From Pseudotabrizicola sp. (GTDB lineage Bacteria > Pseudomonadota > Alphaproteobacteria > Rhodobacterales > Rhodobacteraceae): a stretch of 64,000 nt of DNA. Position numbers and translations under genes: made by a program. The stretch is taken from the NCBI RefSeq assembly GCF_030656345.1, contig NZ_JAUSNR010000019.1, positions 388,796-452,795 on the forward strand, read 5' to 3'. Of this stretch, positions 39,564 through 48,030 are shown piece after piece. The notes under the pieces were generated by a model, which made no database searches, was not told where the DNA came from, and saw nothing but the letters and a program-made list of their open reading frames with translations. Within the stretch, counting starts at the first letter, position 1. Each line of letters opens with the position of its first letter.

Positions 39564-41100
39564 AGCGTCGCCCCCATGCATCAAACGCCCAGAACAGGCC
39601 AAAGCTCAGCCCCACCAGAATAAGCGCCGCCGCCGCCGCGCTTTCCATCCGGTAGGCCGCCATCAAGCGTTGCACCACCAGCGGCAAGGTCGCGCTCTGG
39701 TCTGAGGCGAACAGGGCGATCACCCCCAGATCACCCATCGACAAGGCCGCCGACAGTCCCGCGCCAAAGCCCAGCGGCCGCGCCAGCCGGGGCACCCCGA
39801 CCAGCCGCAGCCACGCGACGCCGCGCAGCCCCAATGACGCCGACAACCGCCCGTAATCGGCGCGCAAGATCCGCGCCTCGGGCAGCAGCAGCCGGTAGAC
39901 AAAGGGCAAGGACAGCGCGACATTCACTGCAACCGTCACCTGCAACGCCAATGCGGATGGCACTGCAAAGGGCTGCACCAGCAGGAACAGCCCGGTGCCC
40001 AGCACCAGCCCCGAACTCGCCAGCGGCAGCAACGCCACGCCGTCCATCACCCCCGCGCCGCGCTCGCCATTCGCCACCCGCAGCGCCAGAATCAGCGCCG
40101 CCGGAACCGTCACCACGGTCGATGCCAGTGCCACCGACACCGAGCGCATAGCCCCCTGCCAGACCGCATCCGGCAGATCGAACAGCCCCGGCACCCCGCG
40201 CAGACCAATTGCCACCAGCGGCAGCAGCAAAAACAGCGCCGCCCCGCCAATCGCCAACCCATCTGCCAGCAAGGGCCAGCCCCCGCGTACCCGCAACACC
40301 GGCGCGCGGCCCAGACCGGCCCCAAAGGCGGCCGGAGTCACCACGCGCCAGACCAGCACCGCCACCAGCGCGCACAGCGCAAATTGAACAGTTGCCAACA
40401 TTGCCGCGCGGCCCAGATCAAAATCGAATCGCACCGCCTGATAGATCGCAAGCTCGACCGTCGTGGCCTTTGGCCCGCCGCCCAGTGTCAGCGCCACGGC
40501 AAAACTGGTCAGGCAGATCACGAAGATCACCGCAAATGCCCCCGGCACAACGGCGCGCAGCATCGGCCATTCCAGATGCCGCGCCACTTGTGCCGGGGCA
40601 AAGCCCAGTGACTGCGCCAGCCGGAACCGCTCGGCCGGAATCGCTTGCCAGCCTTGCAGAATCATCCGCACCGCCAGCGGCAGGTTCAGGAACACATGGG
40701 CCAGAATCACCCCCTGCGCGCCGTAGACCGACAGCGGCGACAGGCCCAGCATCCCCAAGCCTTGATTGAACAGCCCCGACCGCCCGAACACAGCGATCAG
40801 CCCCATCACGGCGACAATCGTCGGCAACAGAAACGGCGCGCCCATCAGGGTGATCAGCGCCGCGCGGCCCCAGAACCGCCGTCGCGCCAGCGCCCGCGCC
40901 ACCGGCACCGCCAGCAGGCACGACGCCACCGCCGACAGAAGCGCCTGCCACAGCGTGAACCACAGCGCCTGCGCGTCGCCCGGGGCCAGCGCCGGCCACG
41001 CCCCGGCGCGCAGCATCACGGCGGCCAGCGGCAGCAGCACCAGCGCCGCGACAGATGCCGCGACGGCGGTGCCGGCTATTGCGACAGCGCGGCGCGCCAT
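39550..41100 (-). CDS. thiP: thiamine ABC transporter permease
   Basis: 516-aa fused two-domain permease between thiB and thiQ. Confidence 0.9.
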   Translation of the reverse strand: MARRAVAIAGTAVAASVAALVLLPLAAVMLRAGAWPALAPGDAQALWFTLWQALLSAVASCLLAVPVARALARRRFWGRAALITLMGAPFLLPTIVAVMGLIAVFGRSGLFNQGLGMLGLSPLSVYGAQGVILAHVFLNLPLAVRMILQGWQAIPAERFRLAQSLGFAPAQVARHLEWPMLRAVVPGAFAVIFVICLTSFAVALTLGGGPKATTVELAIYQAVRFDFDLGRAAMLATVQFALCALVAVLVWRVVTPAAFGAGLGRAPVLRVRGGWPLLADGLAIGGAALFLLLPLVAIGLRGVPGLFDLPDAVWQGAMRSVSVALASTVVTVPAALILALRVANGERGAGVMDGVALLPLASSGLVLGTGLFLLVQPFAVPSALALQVTVAVNVALSLPFVYRLLLPEARILRADYGRLSASLGLRGVAWLRLVGVPRLARPLGFGAGLSAALSMGDLGVIALFASDQSATLPLVVQRLMAAYRMESAAAAALILVGLSFGLFWAFDAWGRRYAAV

Positions 41101-42059
41101 TCCTCAACCGCCTCCACCCGCAGGGCTTCGGCTTCGGTCTCCGACAGGAACAGCACCTTGTCGGGCAGCGGCAGGTTCGACCAGCCCGCTGGCCAGTCGG
41201 CCTGCGGCAATGCGGCGGGCAGGGACCAGTTGGCCGCCGGAATCACGCTTTGAAACTCAGGCGTCAGCACCCAGGCCATGAACATATCTGCCAGCTCGGG
41301 CTGATCGGTCCCGGCGATTTTGCCTACGGTTTCGGCCATGAAGTAATGCCCTTCGGGAAAAATCGCGGCCTTCTTGGTCAGGTCATCCTCGGCCACGATG
41401 TGATAGGCGGGCGATGTGGTGTAGCTCAGCACCATATCGGCCTCACCGCTGGTGAACAGGCCATAGCTTTCCGACCAGTCCTTGGTGACAGTCAGGATAT
41501 GCGGGGCCAGATCGGCCCAGAATGCCCCGGCCTGATCTCCGTAAACCGCCTTGACCCACAGCACCATCGCCAGCCCCGAGATAGAGGTGCGGGGGTCTTG
41601 CAGCACCACCGTCACCCCATCCGGCAGGCTGCGCATGGCATCCAGCGTGGCGGGCGGCGTGGCCATCCGCGTGGTGTCGTAGATGAACGCAGTATGCCCC
41701 CAGTTGAACGGCAGGAACGTGTCATCCGGCCAGTCCACAGGCACAGTCAGCGCCGACAGATCCTGCCCGTGCGGTGCGAACAGCCCGGCCCCACGCGCCC
41801 GCGCCAGCACATCCGTGCTCAGCCCGATCACCACATCGGCCTGCGTGCGTGCGCCTTCCAGCATCAGCCGGGGCAGCAGGTCGCCGGTCGAAAACTGCAG
41901 ATCACACTCGCAAAATGCCTCAAACCCAGATTCGATGGCCGGTCCCGGCCCCCATTCCGAGGTGAAATAATCGCCCGCATAGACAGTCAGGACAGGCGTT
42001 TGCGCCATCGCCGTAAAGGCAATGCAGGAAAAGCCAGTCGCAAGGATCGAAGTCTTCAT
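41076..42059 (-). CDS. thiB: thiamine ABC transporter substrate-binding protein
   Basis: MKTSILATGFSCIAFTAMAQTPVLTVYAGDYFTSEWGPGPAIESGFEAFCECDL; preceded by TPP riboswitch. Confidence 0.92.
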   Translation of the reverse strand: MKTSILATGFSCIAFTAMAQTPVLTVYAGDYFTSEWGPGPAIESGFEAFCECDLQFSTGDLLPRLMLEGARTQADVVIGLSTDVLARARGAGLFAPHGQDLSALTVPVDWPDDTFLPFNWGHTAFIYDTTRMATPPATLDAMRSLPDGVTVVLQDPRTSISGLAMVLWVKAVYGDQAGAFWADLAPHILTVTKDWSESYGLFTSGEADMVLSYTTSPAYHIVAEDDLTKKAAIFPEGHYFMAETVGKIAGTDQPELADMFMAWVLTPEFQSVIPAANWSLPAALPQADWPAGWSNLPLPDKVLFLSETEAEALRVEAVEEWRAALSQ

Positions 42060-42111
42060 GTCTTCCTCCAGTTGCGACGGAACAGGTCGGGCTTGGAGGA
42101 GATCCATCGCA

Positions 42112-42203
42112 CCTTCCCTCCGCCGGTATGATCCGGTTCAGGTTCAACGGGTCCGCTTGCGCATCTCAGCCCGGCGGAAAACCCGCCCGGCACCCCGAGG
42201 TAT
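42112..42203 (-). ncRNA. TPP riboswitch (THI element)
   Basis: Minus strand: CCTCGGGGTGCCGGGCGGGTTTTCCGCCGGGCTGAGATGCGCAAGCGGACCCGTTGAACCTGAACCGGATCATACCGGCGGAGGGA contains GCTGAGA, ACCCGTTGAACCTGA and CCGGCGGAGGGA core. Confidence 0.95.
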
Positions 42204-42295
42204 GCTGAAAGATAGGGAACGCCCCGGCAGGTGCAAGTGGAATCGCACCGGCGCTGGTGCCCGGCGTGTCACCTGTCCTGAATGGGCGGGTTCAT

Positions 42296-42360
42296 GAGTA
42301 TTTTTATCAAGATGAAGGGGCAGGCGCAGCACTTTGCCATTCATCTTGATAAAAATACTC
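42296..42360. repeat. 65-bp element with perfect 21-bp inverted repeat (copy 3)
   Basis: GAGTATTTTTATCAAGATGAA (42296-42316) and exact reverse complement TTCATCTTGATAAAAATACTC (42340-42360), 23-nt loop. Confidence 0.95.
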
Positions 42361-42387
42361 AAAACCTGCTGCCAGCCAGGTTGACCC

Positions 42388-43221
42388 TCAGTCGGAAGGC
42401 AACAGCGCCGCCAGCCCCTCGCGATAGGTCGGGTAGAGCAGGCGCACGCCAAGGTCATCCTTGATGCGATCATTTCGCACCCGTTTCGACTCGCCGTAAA
42501 AGCTGCGCGCCATTGGGGTCATTTCGGCCTGATCGAAGGGCATGGCGGGCGGTTCGGGCAGGCCAAGCAGGGCTGCGGCATGCGACAGCACGTCTTCGGG
42601 CGGAGCGGGTTCATCGTCGCAGACGTTATAGGCGGCCCCCGGGTTCGGCTGCGCGATCGAGGCCGCCAGCACTTGCGCGATATCGTCCACATGGGTGCGG
42701 CTGAAGAACTGCCCCGGCTTGATGATCCGCCGGGCGGTCCCGTCGCGCACCTTTTCAAACGGGCCACGACCGGGGCCGTAGATGCCCGCCAGCCGGAAGA
42801 TATGCACAGGCAGGCCAGTCGCCTGCCATTGCGATTCCGCCAGCACCCGCTGCGCGCCGCGCGGGCTGTTCGGGGTCAGCGGTGTGGTTTCATCCACCCA
42901 GGCCCCCTGATGGTCGCCGTACACCCCGGTGGTGGACAGATAGCCGAGCCAGTCCGGCGTTGCGTCAGCAATACCGGGCCAGGATTGCAGGAACGGATCG
43001 CCTGTCGCATCCGGGGCCGCCGATACCAGAATATGCGTGGCCAGCGCCAATGCCGGGGCAAGATCCCCCGGCCACAGCAGCGGGCGGATGCCCGCCGCCT
43101 GCATCCGTGCGGCCTTGTCGCCGTTGCGGGTGGTGCCGATGACGGTCCAGCCCTGCGGGATCAGCAACCGGGCCAGCGCGTCGGCGCTGTAGCCATGTCC
43201 AAGGGAAAGCAGCGTTTTCAT
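42388..43221 (-). CDS. NAD(P)-dependent epimerase/oxidoreductase (YeeZ-like)
   Basis: MKTLLSLGHGYSADALARLLIPQGWTVIGTTR; atypical SDR/epimerase; ATG at 43221. Confidence 0.8.
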   Translation of the reverse strand: MKTLLSLGHGYSADALARLLIPQGWTVIGTTRNGDKAARMQAAGIRPLLWPGDLAPALALATHILVSAAPDATGDPFLQSWPGIADATPDWLGYLSTTGVYGDHQGAWVDETTPLTPNSPRGAQRVLAESQWQATGLPVHIFRLAGIYGPGRGPFEKVRDGTARRIIKPGQFFSRTHVDDIAQVLAASIAQPNPGAAYNVCDDEPAPPEDVLSHAAALLGLPEPPAMPFDQAEMTPMARSFYGESKRVRNDRIKDDLGVRLLYPTYREGLAALLPSD

Positions 43222-43292
43222 AACCGCACTATGCCGCGCCACGCAGCGGCTGCAACCCACTTGATTGCAGGCGCTGCACCCGGCATGCTGTG

Positions 43293-43913
43293 ATGATGAC
43301 CGATCTGAACGCCGCTTTCGCCCTGTCCTCCCCCGAAGACTGTGCCCGGCTCTATGCCGACTGGGCCGCCAGCTATGACACCGGCTTTGCCGCCGGACTG
43401 GATTACCGGCTGCCCGCCCATGTGGCCGCCGCTTTCCTTGCCCATGGCGGCACTGGTCCGGTGCTGGATGTCGGCGCGGGTACCGGCCTGCTGGCCGGGC
43501 ATCTGCGCGACATGGGCTTCGCGGGGGAGGTGGACGCCGCCGATCTGTCGCCCGAGATGTTGCAGGCCGCCCGGGCCAAGGGGCTGTACCGCAGCCTGTT
43601 TCAGGCCGATATCACCCGCCCTTTGTCACTGGGCGGGCCCTATCACGGCATCGTCTCTTCCGGCACCTTCACGCATGGCCATGTCGGCCCCGCTGCGATT
43701 TCGCAGCTGGAAACCCAGGCCGCGCCCGGTGCCCTGTTCGCGCTGTCGATCAATGAAGGCGTCTACCGCGCGATGGGGTTCGACGCAGCACTGGCACAGC
43801 GCCCCGGCGTTACCCTGCTGGAGGTGCAGATCTACGGTCCGGCTGCGGCAGAGAAAGACCCTGACCACGCCATGCAACGCGGGCTGATCGCTCTGTGGCG
43901 GCACGCGGCGTAA
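43293..43913 (+). CDS. class I SAM-dependent methyltransferase
   Basis: GPVLDVGAGTGLLAGHLRDMGFAGEVDAADLSPEML. Confidence 0.88.
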   Translation: MMTDLNAAFALSSPEDCARLYADWAASYDTGFAAGLDYRLPAHVAAAFLAHGGTGPVLDVGAGTGLLAGHLRDMGFAGEVDAADLSPEMLQAARAKGLYRSLFQADITRPLSLGGPYHGIVSSGTFTHGHVGPAAISQLETQAAPGALFALSINEGVYRAMGFDAALAQRPGVTLLEVQIYGPAAAEKDPDHAMQRGLIALWRHAA

Positions 43914-43932
43914 GCCGCGCACCGGCGCAATA

Positions 43933-44442
43933 TCAGCCCTGCGCTTCCTGACAGGCAATCGCCTCTTCCAGCGCGCGCAGACTGTCGGTCAGGTCAATCG
44001 ACATGATTTCGCCAGCGTCGGTAGACAGCGTCAGCGTCTGTTTTGTCGCCACATCCATCAGGAAATCGGCGCTGTCGAATTCGATATCCACGCCGGGCAG
44101 CCCATCAATGTGAATGCCCTTGCCTTCGCCTTCATACACCGCGCCGTCGACATCCATCGACACCGGATACATCACATCGTCTTCAACGCCTTCCCAGCCG
44201 TCATTCAGCGCCAGAAGATAGCCAAAGCCGGTATCGGGCGCGAAGCCGATGCGCACGTCCGACCCATCCTCGAACGTGGCGTTGATCAGACAGCCATTGC
44301 CAATGGTCGGGTCGATCAGGATGTCCCAGACGCCGACCGTTTCATAGGTCACCAGGTCCTGAGCCAGCGCCACATGGGAAGAAGCCATCAAAGCGACCGT
44401 CGTCGCCAAAGTCATGCAAGCAGTTTTCAACCTGAACCCCAT
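43933..44442 (-). CDS. hypothetical secreted protein
   Basis: MGFRLKTACMTLATTVALMASSHVALAQ signal peptide. Confidence 0.65.
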   Translation of the reverse strand: MGFRLKTACMTLATTVALMASSHVALAQDLVTYETVGVWDILIDPTIGNGCLINATFEDGSDVRIGFAPDTGFGYLLALNDGWEGVEDDVMYPVSMDVDGAVYEGEGKGIHIDGLPGVDIEFDSADFLMDVATKQTLTLSTDAGEIMSIDLTDSLRALEEAIACQEAQG

Positions 44443-44507
44443 AGGATGCCACGGGCCGCATCATGCGCCTGTCGGACACGTACGCAGTAACAGACCCGCA
44501 AAACCTT

Positions 44508-45203
44508 TCAATCCGGTTGCAGCATATACCCCTCGCCGCGCACGGTTTGCAGATAGCGCGGCTGTTTCGGGTCATCCTCGATCTTGCGGCGCAGGCGGGT
44601 GATCTGCACATCGACCGCGCGTTCCTGTGCGGCATCGTCGCGGCCCAGATCGGCGACCAGCTTTTCCCGGCTGATCGCATGGCCGGGGTGGGCCGAGAAC
44701 AGCCGCATCAGCGCGGCTTCGGTCGCGGTCAGCCGCACCGGATCGGGGCCGCGCCACAGTTCTCCCCGGTCCATGTCATAGCGGACCGGGCCAAGATGCA
44801 GCACCTTGGGTGCCGCATCGGCCCGCACCACCGGCACCCGGCGCAGAATGGCGTTGATGCGTAGCAACAGCTCTTTCGGCTCGAAGGGTTTGCCAAGGTA
44901 GTCGTCGGCCCCGGCCTCAAACCCCTCAATCCGGCTGGCGGTTTCGCCCTTGGCGGTCAGCAGCAGGATCGGCGTCTGCATCTTCTGCCGCAACTCGCGG
45001 GTCAGGCTGATGCCATCAATCCCCGGCATCATCACATCCAGCACGATCATGTCGAATTCCAGCCCCGACAGCAGCCGCCGCGCCTGCGCGCCATCGCGCG
45101 CGACGGACACCAGAAAGCCGTTGCGGATCAGGAACTTCTGCAACAGCCCCCGGATACGTTCATCATCATCGACAACCAGCAGATGCGCGTCACCTTGGGT
45201 CAT
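44508..45203 (-). CDS. petR: OmpR-family response regulator (PetR-like)
   Basis: Receiver domain LLVVDDDERIRGLLQKFLIRNGF, winged-helix C-term (RAVDVQITRLRRKIEDDPKQPRYLQTVRGEGYML); overlaps an upstream MarR gene as in petPR. Confidence 0.82.
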   Translation of the reverse strand: MTQGDAHLLVVDDDERIRGLLQKFLIRNGFLVSVARDGAQARRLLSGLEFDMIVLDVMMPGIDGISLTRELRQKMQTPILLLTAKGETASRIEGFEAGADDYLGKPFEPKELLLRINAILRRVPVVRADAAPKVLHLGPVRYDMDRGELWRGPDPVRLTATEAALMRLFSAHPGHAISREKLVADLGRDDAAQERAVDVQITRLRRKIEDDPKQPRYLQTVRGEGYMLQPD

Positions 45204-45700
45204 GCCCCGCTCTCCTTCAATCCTTGGTATTGCCGGCGCAATTCCGGGTCCATCATCGCCTCCAGCACCTGACGGAACCCGGCCACCGCCTGCGGCCCCG
45301 CCGCCCGGTACGCCGCCCGCATCCGCGCGCGCTGCGCGTCTGACAGTTCGCGTTCCAGCTCCTGCCCCTTGGCGGTCAGGTGCAGGTGGCGTTCGCGCTT
45401 GTCACGCCGGCCCACCCGCGCCTCGACCAGACCTTCTTCGATCAGGGCGCGCAACACCCGGTTCAGCGATTGCTTGGTCACGCCCAGAATGGTCAGCAGG
45501 TTGGAAACCGTGGTGCCCGGGCTGCGGTGAATGAAGTGAATCGCCCGGTGATGCGCGCGGCCATAATCCATGCCTTCCAGAATACGGTCGGGGTCGGAGG
45601 TAAAGCCGCGATAGGCAAAGAACATCGCCTCTATGCCCTTGCGCAACTGCTCGTCGGTCAGAAACAGCAGGTTTTCGCCGCTGGGGGTCTGCTCTGCCAT
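45200..45700 (-). CDS. petP: MarR-family transcriptional regulator (PetP-like)
   Basis: MarR wHTH; GTTVSNLLTILGVTKQSLNRVLRALIEEGLVEARVGRRDKRERHLHLT; ATGA overlap with response regulator. Confidence 0.8.
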   Translation of the reverse strand: MAEQTPSGENLLFLTDEQLRKGIEAMFFAYRGFTSDPDRILEGMDYGRAHHRAIHFIHRSPGTTVSNLLTILGVTKQSLNRVLRALIEEGLVEARVGRRDKRERHLHLTAKGQELERELSDAQRARMRAAYRAAGPQAVAGFRQVLEAMMDPELRRQYQGLKESGA

Positions 45701-45716
45701 GGGTCGCCTCCCTGTT

Positions 45717-45772
45717 CTGACGGTTAAGGTCTGTCAGTAACCTGACGGTGAAGTTATGTCAGCCTTGTTGAC
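45717..45772. promoter_or_regulatory. direct-repeated operator-like palindromes between petP and ilvE
   Basis: CTGACGGTTAAGGTCTGTCAG (45717-45737), CTGACGGTGAAGTTATGTCAG (45742-45762), overlapping GTCAGCCTTGTTGAC (45758-45772). Confidence 0.6.
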
Positions 45773-45868
45773 TTTCCAACCCCTGACTGCTAGCCCGCCT
45801 ACGGCTTTGCGCAAGATTGTGTCCGAAACGGACCAGTTTCGTGTAACATTGTGAAGAAAGAGGGCATC

Positions 45869-46735
45869 ATGGCGGGCTATGACGATCGTGACGGATTCAT
45901 CTGGATGGATGGCAAACTGGTGGACTGGCGCGACGCCAATGTCCATATCCTGACCCATGCCATGCACTACGCCAGCGCGGTGTTTGAGGGTGAGCGGTGC
46001 TATAATGGCAAGATCTTCAAGTCGCGCGAACATTCCGAACGCCTGCGCACATCGGGCGAATTGCTGGACATGGATCTGCCATGGTCAGTCGATGAGATCG
46101 AGGCCGCGAAAGACGCCGTGCTCAAAGCCAACAACCTGACCGACGCCTATGTGCGGGCGCTTGCCTGGCGTGGCGCGGGCGAAGACATGGGCGTGGCCGC
46201 CAAGCGCAACCCGATCCGCATGGCGATCGCGGTCTGGTCCTGGGGCAATTACTACGGCGACGCCAAGTTCAAGGGCGCGAAACTCGACATTGCCAAGTGG
46301 AAACGCCCGTCGCCCGACACCATTCCGCACGCGGCCAAGGCGGCGGGCCTGTACATGATCTGTACCATGTCGAAACACGCGGCCGAGGCCAAAGGCTGTT
46401 CCGACGCGATGATGTTCGATTACCGTGGTTATGTGGCCGAGGCGACCGGGGCCAATATCTTCTTCGTCAAGGATGGCGAGGTGCACACGCCTATCCCCGA
46501 CGCGATCCTGAACGGCATCACCCGCCAGACCGTGATCGGCATGCTGAAAGACATGGGCATCCCGGTGGTGGAGCGCCGGATCGAGGCGTCAGAGCTTGAG
46601 TCGTTCCAGCAATGCTTCCTGACCGGCACCGCAGCCGAGGTGACCCCGGTGGGGCAGATCGGCGACTACAATTTCGAGGTTGGCGCGCTGTGCAAACAGG
46701 TGTCGACGGATTACGAAAAACTGGTGCGGGTCTGA
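45869..46735 (+). CDS. ilvE: branched-chain amino acid aminotransferase
   Basis: FIWMDGKLVDWRDANVHILTHAMHYASAVFEGERCY; ATG at 45869 with SD aaagaggg. Confidence 0.94.
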   Translation: MAGYDDRDGFIWMDGKLVDWRDANVHILTHAMHYASAVFEGERCYNGKIFKSREHSERLRTSGELLDMDLPWSVDEIEAAKDAVLKANNLTDAYVRALAWRGAGEDMGVAAKRNPIRMAIAVWSWGNYYGDAKFKGAKLDIAKWKRPSPDTIPHAAKAAGLYMICTMSKHAAEAKGCSDAMMFDYRGYVAEATGANIFFVKDGEVHTPIPDAILNGITRQTVIGMLKDMGIPVVERRIEASELESFQQCFLTGTAAEVTPVGQIGDYNFEVGALCKQVSTDYEKLVRV

Positions 46736-46743
46736 TGTGAAAA

Positions 46744-46763
46744 CGGGCACCTTGCGGTGCCCG
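46744..46763. terminator. hairpin between ilvE and convergent small ORF
   Basis: CGGGCACCttgcGGTGCCCG. Confidence 0.65.
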
Positions 46764-46769
46764 TCTGCC

Positions 46770-46952
46770 TTAGGCCGTCCGGCCCCGCGCGATGCGCAGG
46801 AACTGCGCCAGGCGTGATGCGCCTGCAGGGGTGCGGCTGGTGTGGAACGCTTCCCGCTTGCCACGGGCAATGCGCAGGAACTGCGCGGTCTTGCTGCCGG
46901 TGCTGGGCGTGCGGGTGTCGGCCTGATGGCGGCCATTGGGGTCACGGTGCAT
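46770..46952 (-). CDS. small Arg-rich protein with duplicated AQFLRIARG motif
   Basis: MHRDPNGRHQADTRTPSTGSKTAQFLRIARGKREAFHTSRTPAGASRLAQFLRIARGRTA*; SD GGAGG 5 nt before ATG 46952. Confidence 0.6.
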   Translation of the reverse strand: MHRDPNGRHQADTRTPSTGSKTAQFLRIARGKREAFHTSRTPAGASRLAQFLRIARGRTA

Positions 46953-47008
46953 GGTGTCCTCCATTGATTACGGGCAGCCATCCTAGCGCAGAATCACCAG
47001 AACACCAA

Positions 47009-47032
47009 ACGCCCGCGCAGCTGCGCGGGCGT
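47009..47032. terminator. perfect 24-bp palindrome downstream of ohr (putative terminator)
   Basis: ACGCCCGCGCAGCTGCGCGGGCGT. Confidence 0.5.
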
Positions 47033-47051
47033 GGGGCAGGCGCAAACCGGC

Positions 47052-47480
47052 TTATGCCAGTTCGGTTTCCACCTCGATATTGCCCTTGGTCGCGTTGGAA
47101 TAAGGGCAGATGAAATGCCCGCGTTCGACCATTTTCTCGGCCACCGATTTCTCGACCCCCGGCAGTTTCACCACCAGCTTCACCTTCAGCCCAAAACCGC
47201 CATCACTGCGCGGGCCGATGCCGACGTGGGCATTCACGGTCGCATCCTCCGGCACCGTTCCCAGCTTTTCAGAGCTGGCCGCAAAGCGCATCGCGCCGAG
47301 GTAGCAGGCGGCATAGCCGATGGCGAACAGCTCTTCCGGGTTGTGCCCGGCGCCGTTGCCACCCAACTCCTTCGGGCTGGTCATCGTGACCGTCAGCTTG
47401 CCATCTGTCAGCTTGGCCAGACCATTGCGACCGCCGCCTGTGGCCTGAGCTTCGGTCCAGTACTTCGGATCTACAGACAT
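47052..47480 (-). CDS. ohr: organic hydroperoxide resistance protein (Ohr/OsmC)
   Basis: NPEELFAIGYAACYLGAMR, ICPYSNATKGNIEV catalytic Cys motifs. Confidence 0.95.
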   Translation of the reverse strand: MSVDPKYWTEAQATGGGRNGLAKLTDGKLTVTMTSPKELGGNGAGHNPEELFAIGYAACYLGAMRFAASSEKLGTVPEDATVNAHVGIGPRSDGGFGLKVKLVVKLPGVEKSVAEKMVERGHFICPYSNATKGNIEVETELA

Positions 47481-47495
47481 CTGATTTCCCTTCGT

Positions 47496-47573
47496 TTGCG
47501 ATTTAATCGTATGCGATGGATATACCCGAGTCGGCAGCCCCCGTCAACCCGCTTGCGATTTAATCGCACGCGA
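47496..47573. promoter_or_regulatory. two OhrR-type operator sites in the ohr/ohrR divergent promoter
   Basis: TTGCGATTTAATCGTATGCGA (47496-47516) and TTGCGATTTAATCGCACGCGA (47553-47573). Confidence 0.8.
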
Positions 47574-47586
47574 CTATATTGCCCGC

Positions 47587-48030
47587 ATGACCCTCGCCCT
47601 GCCTGACATGATCTGCTTTGCGCTGTATTCAGCCACCCATGCGATGCAGCATGTCTATAAACCGCTGCTCGATGATCTGGGCCTGACCTATCCGCAATAT
47701 CTGGTCCTCACCGCGCTGTGGCAGCAGGACGATGAGGGGCGGAAAAACGGGCAAACGGTCGGTGCGCTTGGCCGTCAGGTGCAGCTGGAATCAAACACCC
47801 TTACCCCACTGCTGAAACGGCTGGAGGAACGTGGCCTTGTCACCCGTACCCGAAGCGAGACCGATGAGCGTCAGGTCAACATCACCCTGACCGACCCCGG
47901 CCGCGCGCTGCAAACCCGCGCGGCACATATCCCCGCCTGTGTGCTGGAAAAATCCGGCCTGTCGTTCGATGATCTGACCCGTCTGCGCGACCAGATCACC
48001 ACACTGCGCGATCATTTGCGCGCGGGTTAA
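47587..48030 (+). CDS. ohrR: MarR-family organic peroxide regulator OhrR
   Basis: [39 protein letters not shown] with reactive Cys near N-terminus; divergent from ohr. Confidence 0.92.
   Translation: MTLALPDMICFALYSATHAMQHVYKPLLDDLGLTYPQYLVLTALWQQDDEGRKNGQTVGALGRQVQLESNTLTPLLKRLEERGLVTRTRSETDERQVNITLTDPGRALQTRAAHIPACVLEKSGLSFDDLTRLRDQITTLRDHLRAG

Noticed and set aside
48027-48030. Convergent 4-nt stop overlap of ohrR and queG (TTAA)
   Set aside because: Common compact-genome arrangement; no evidence of function.
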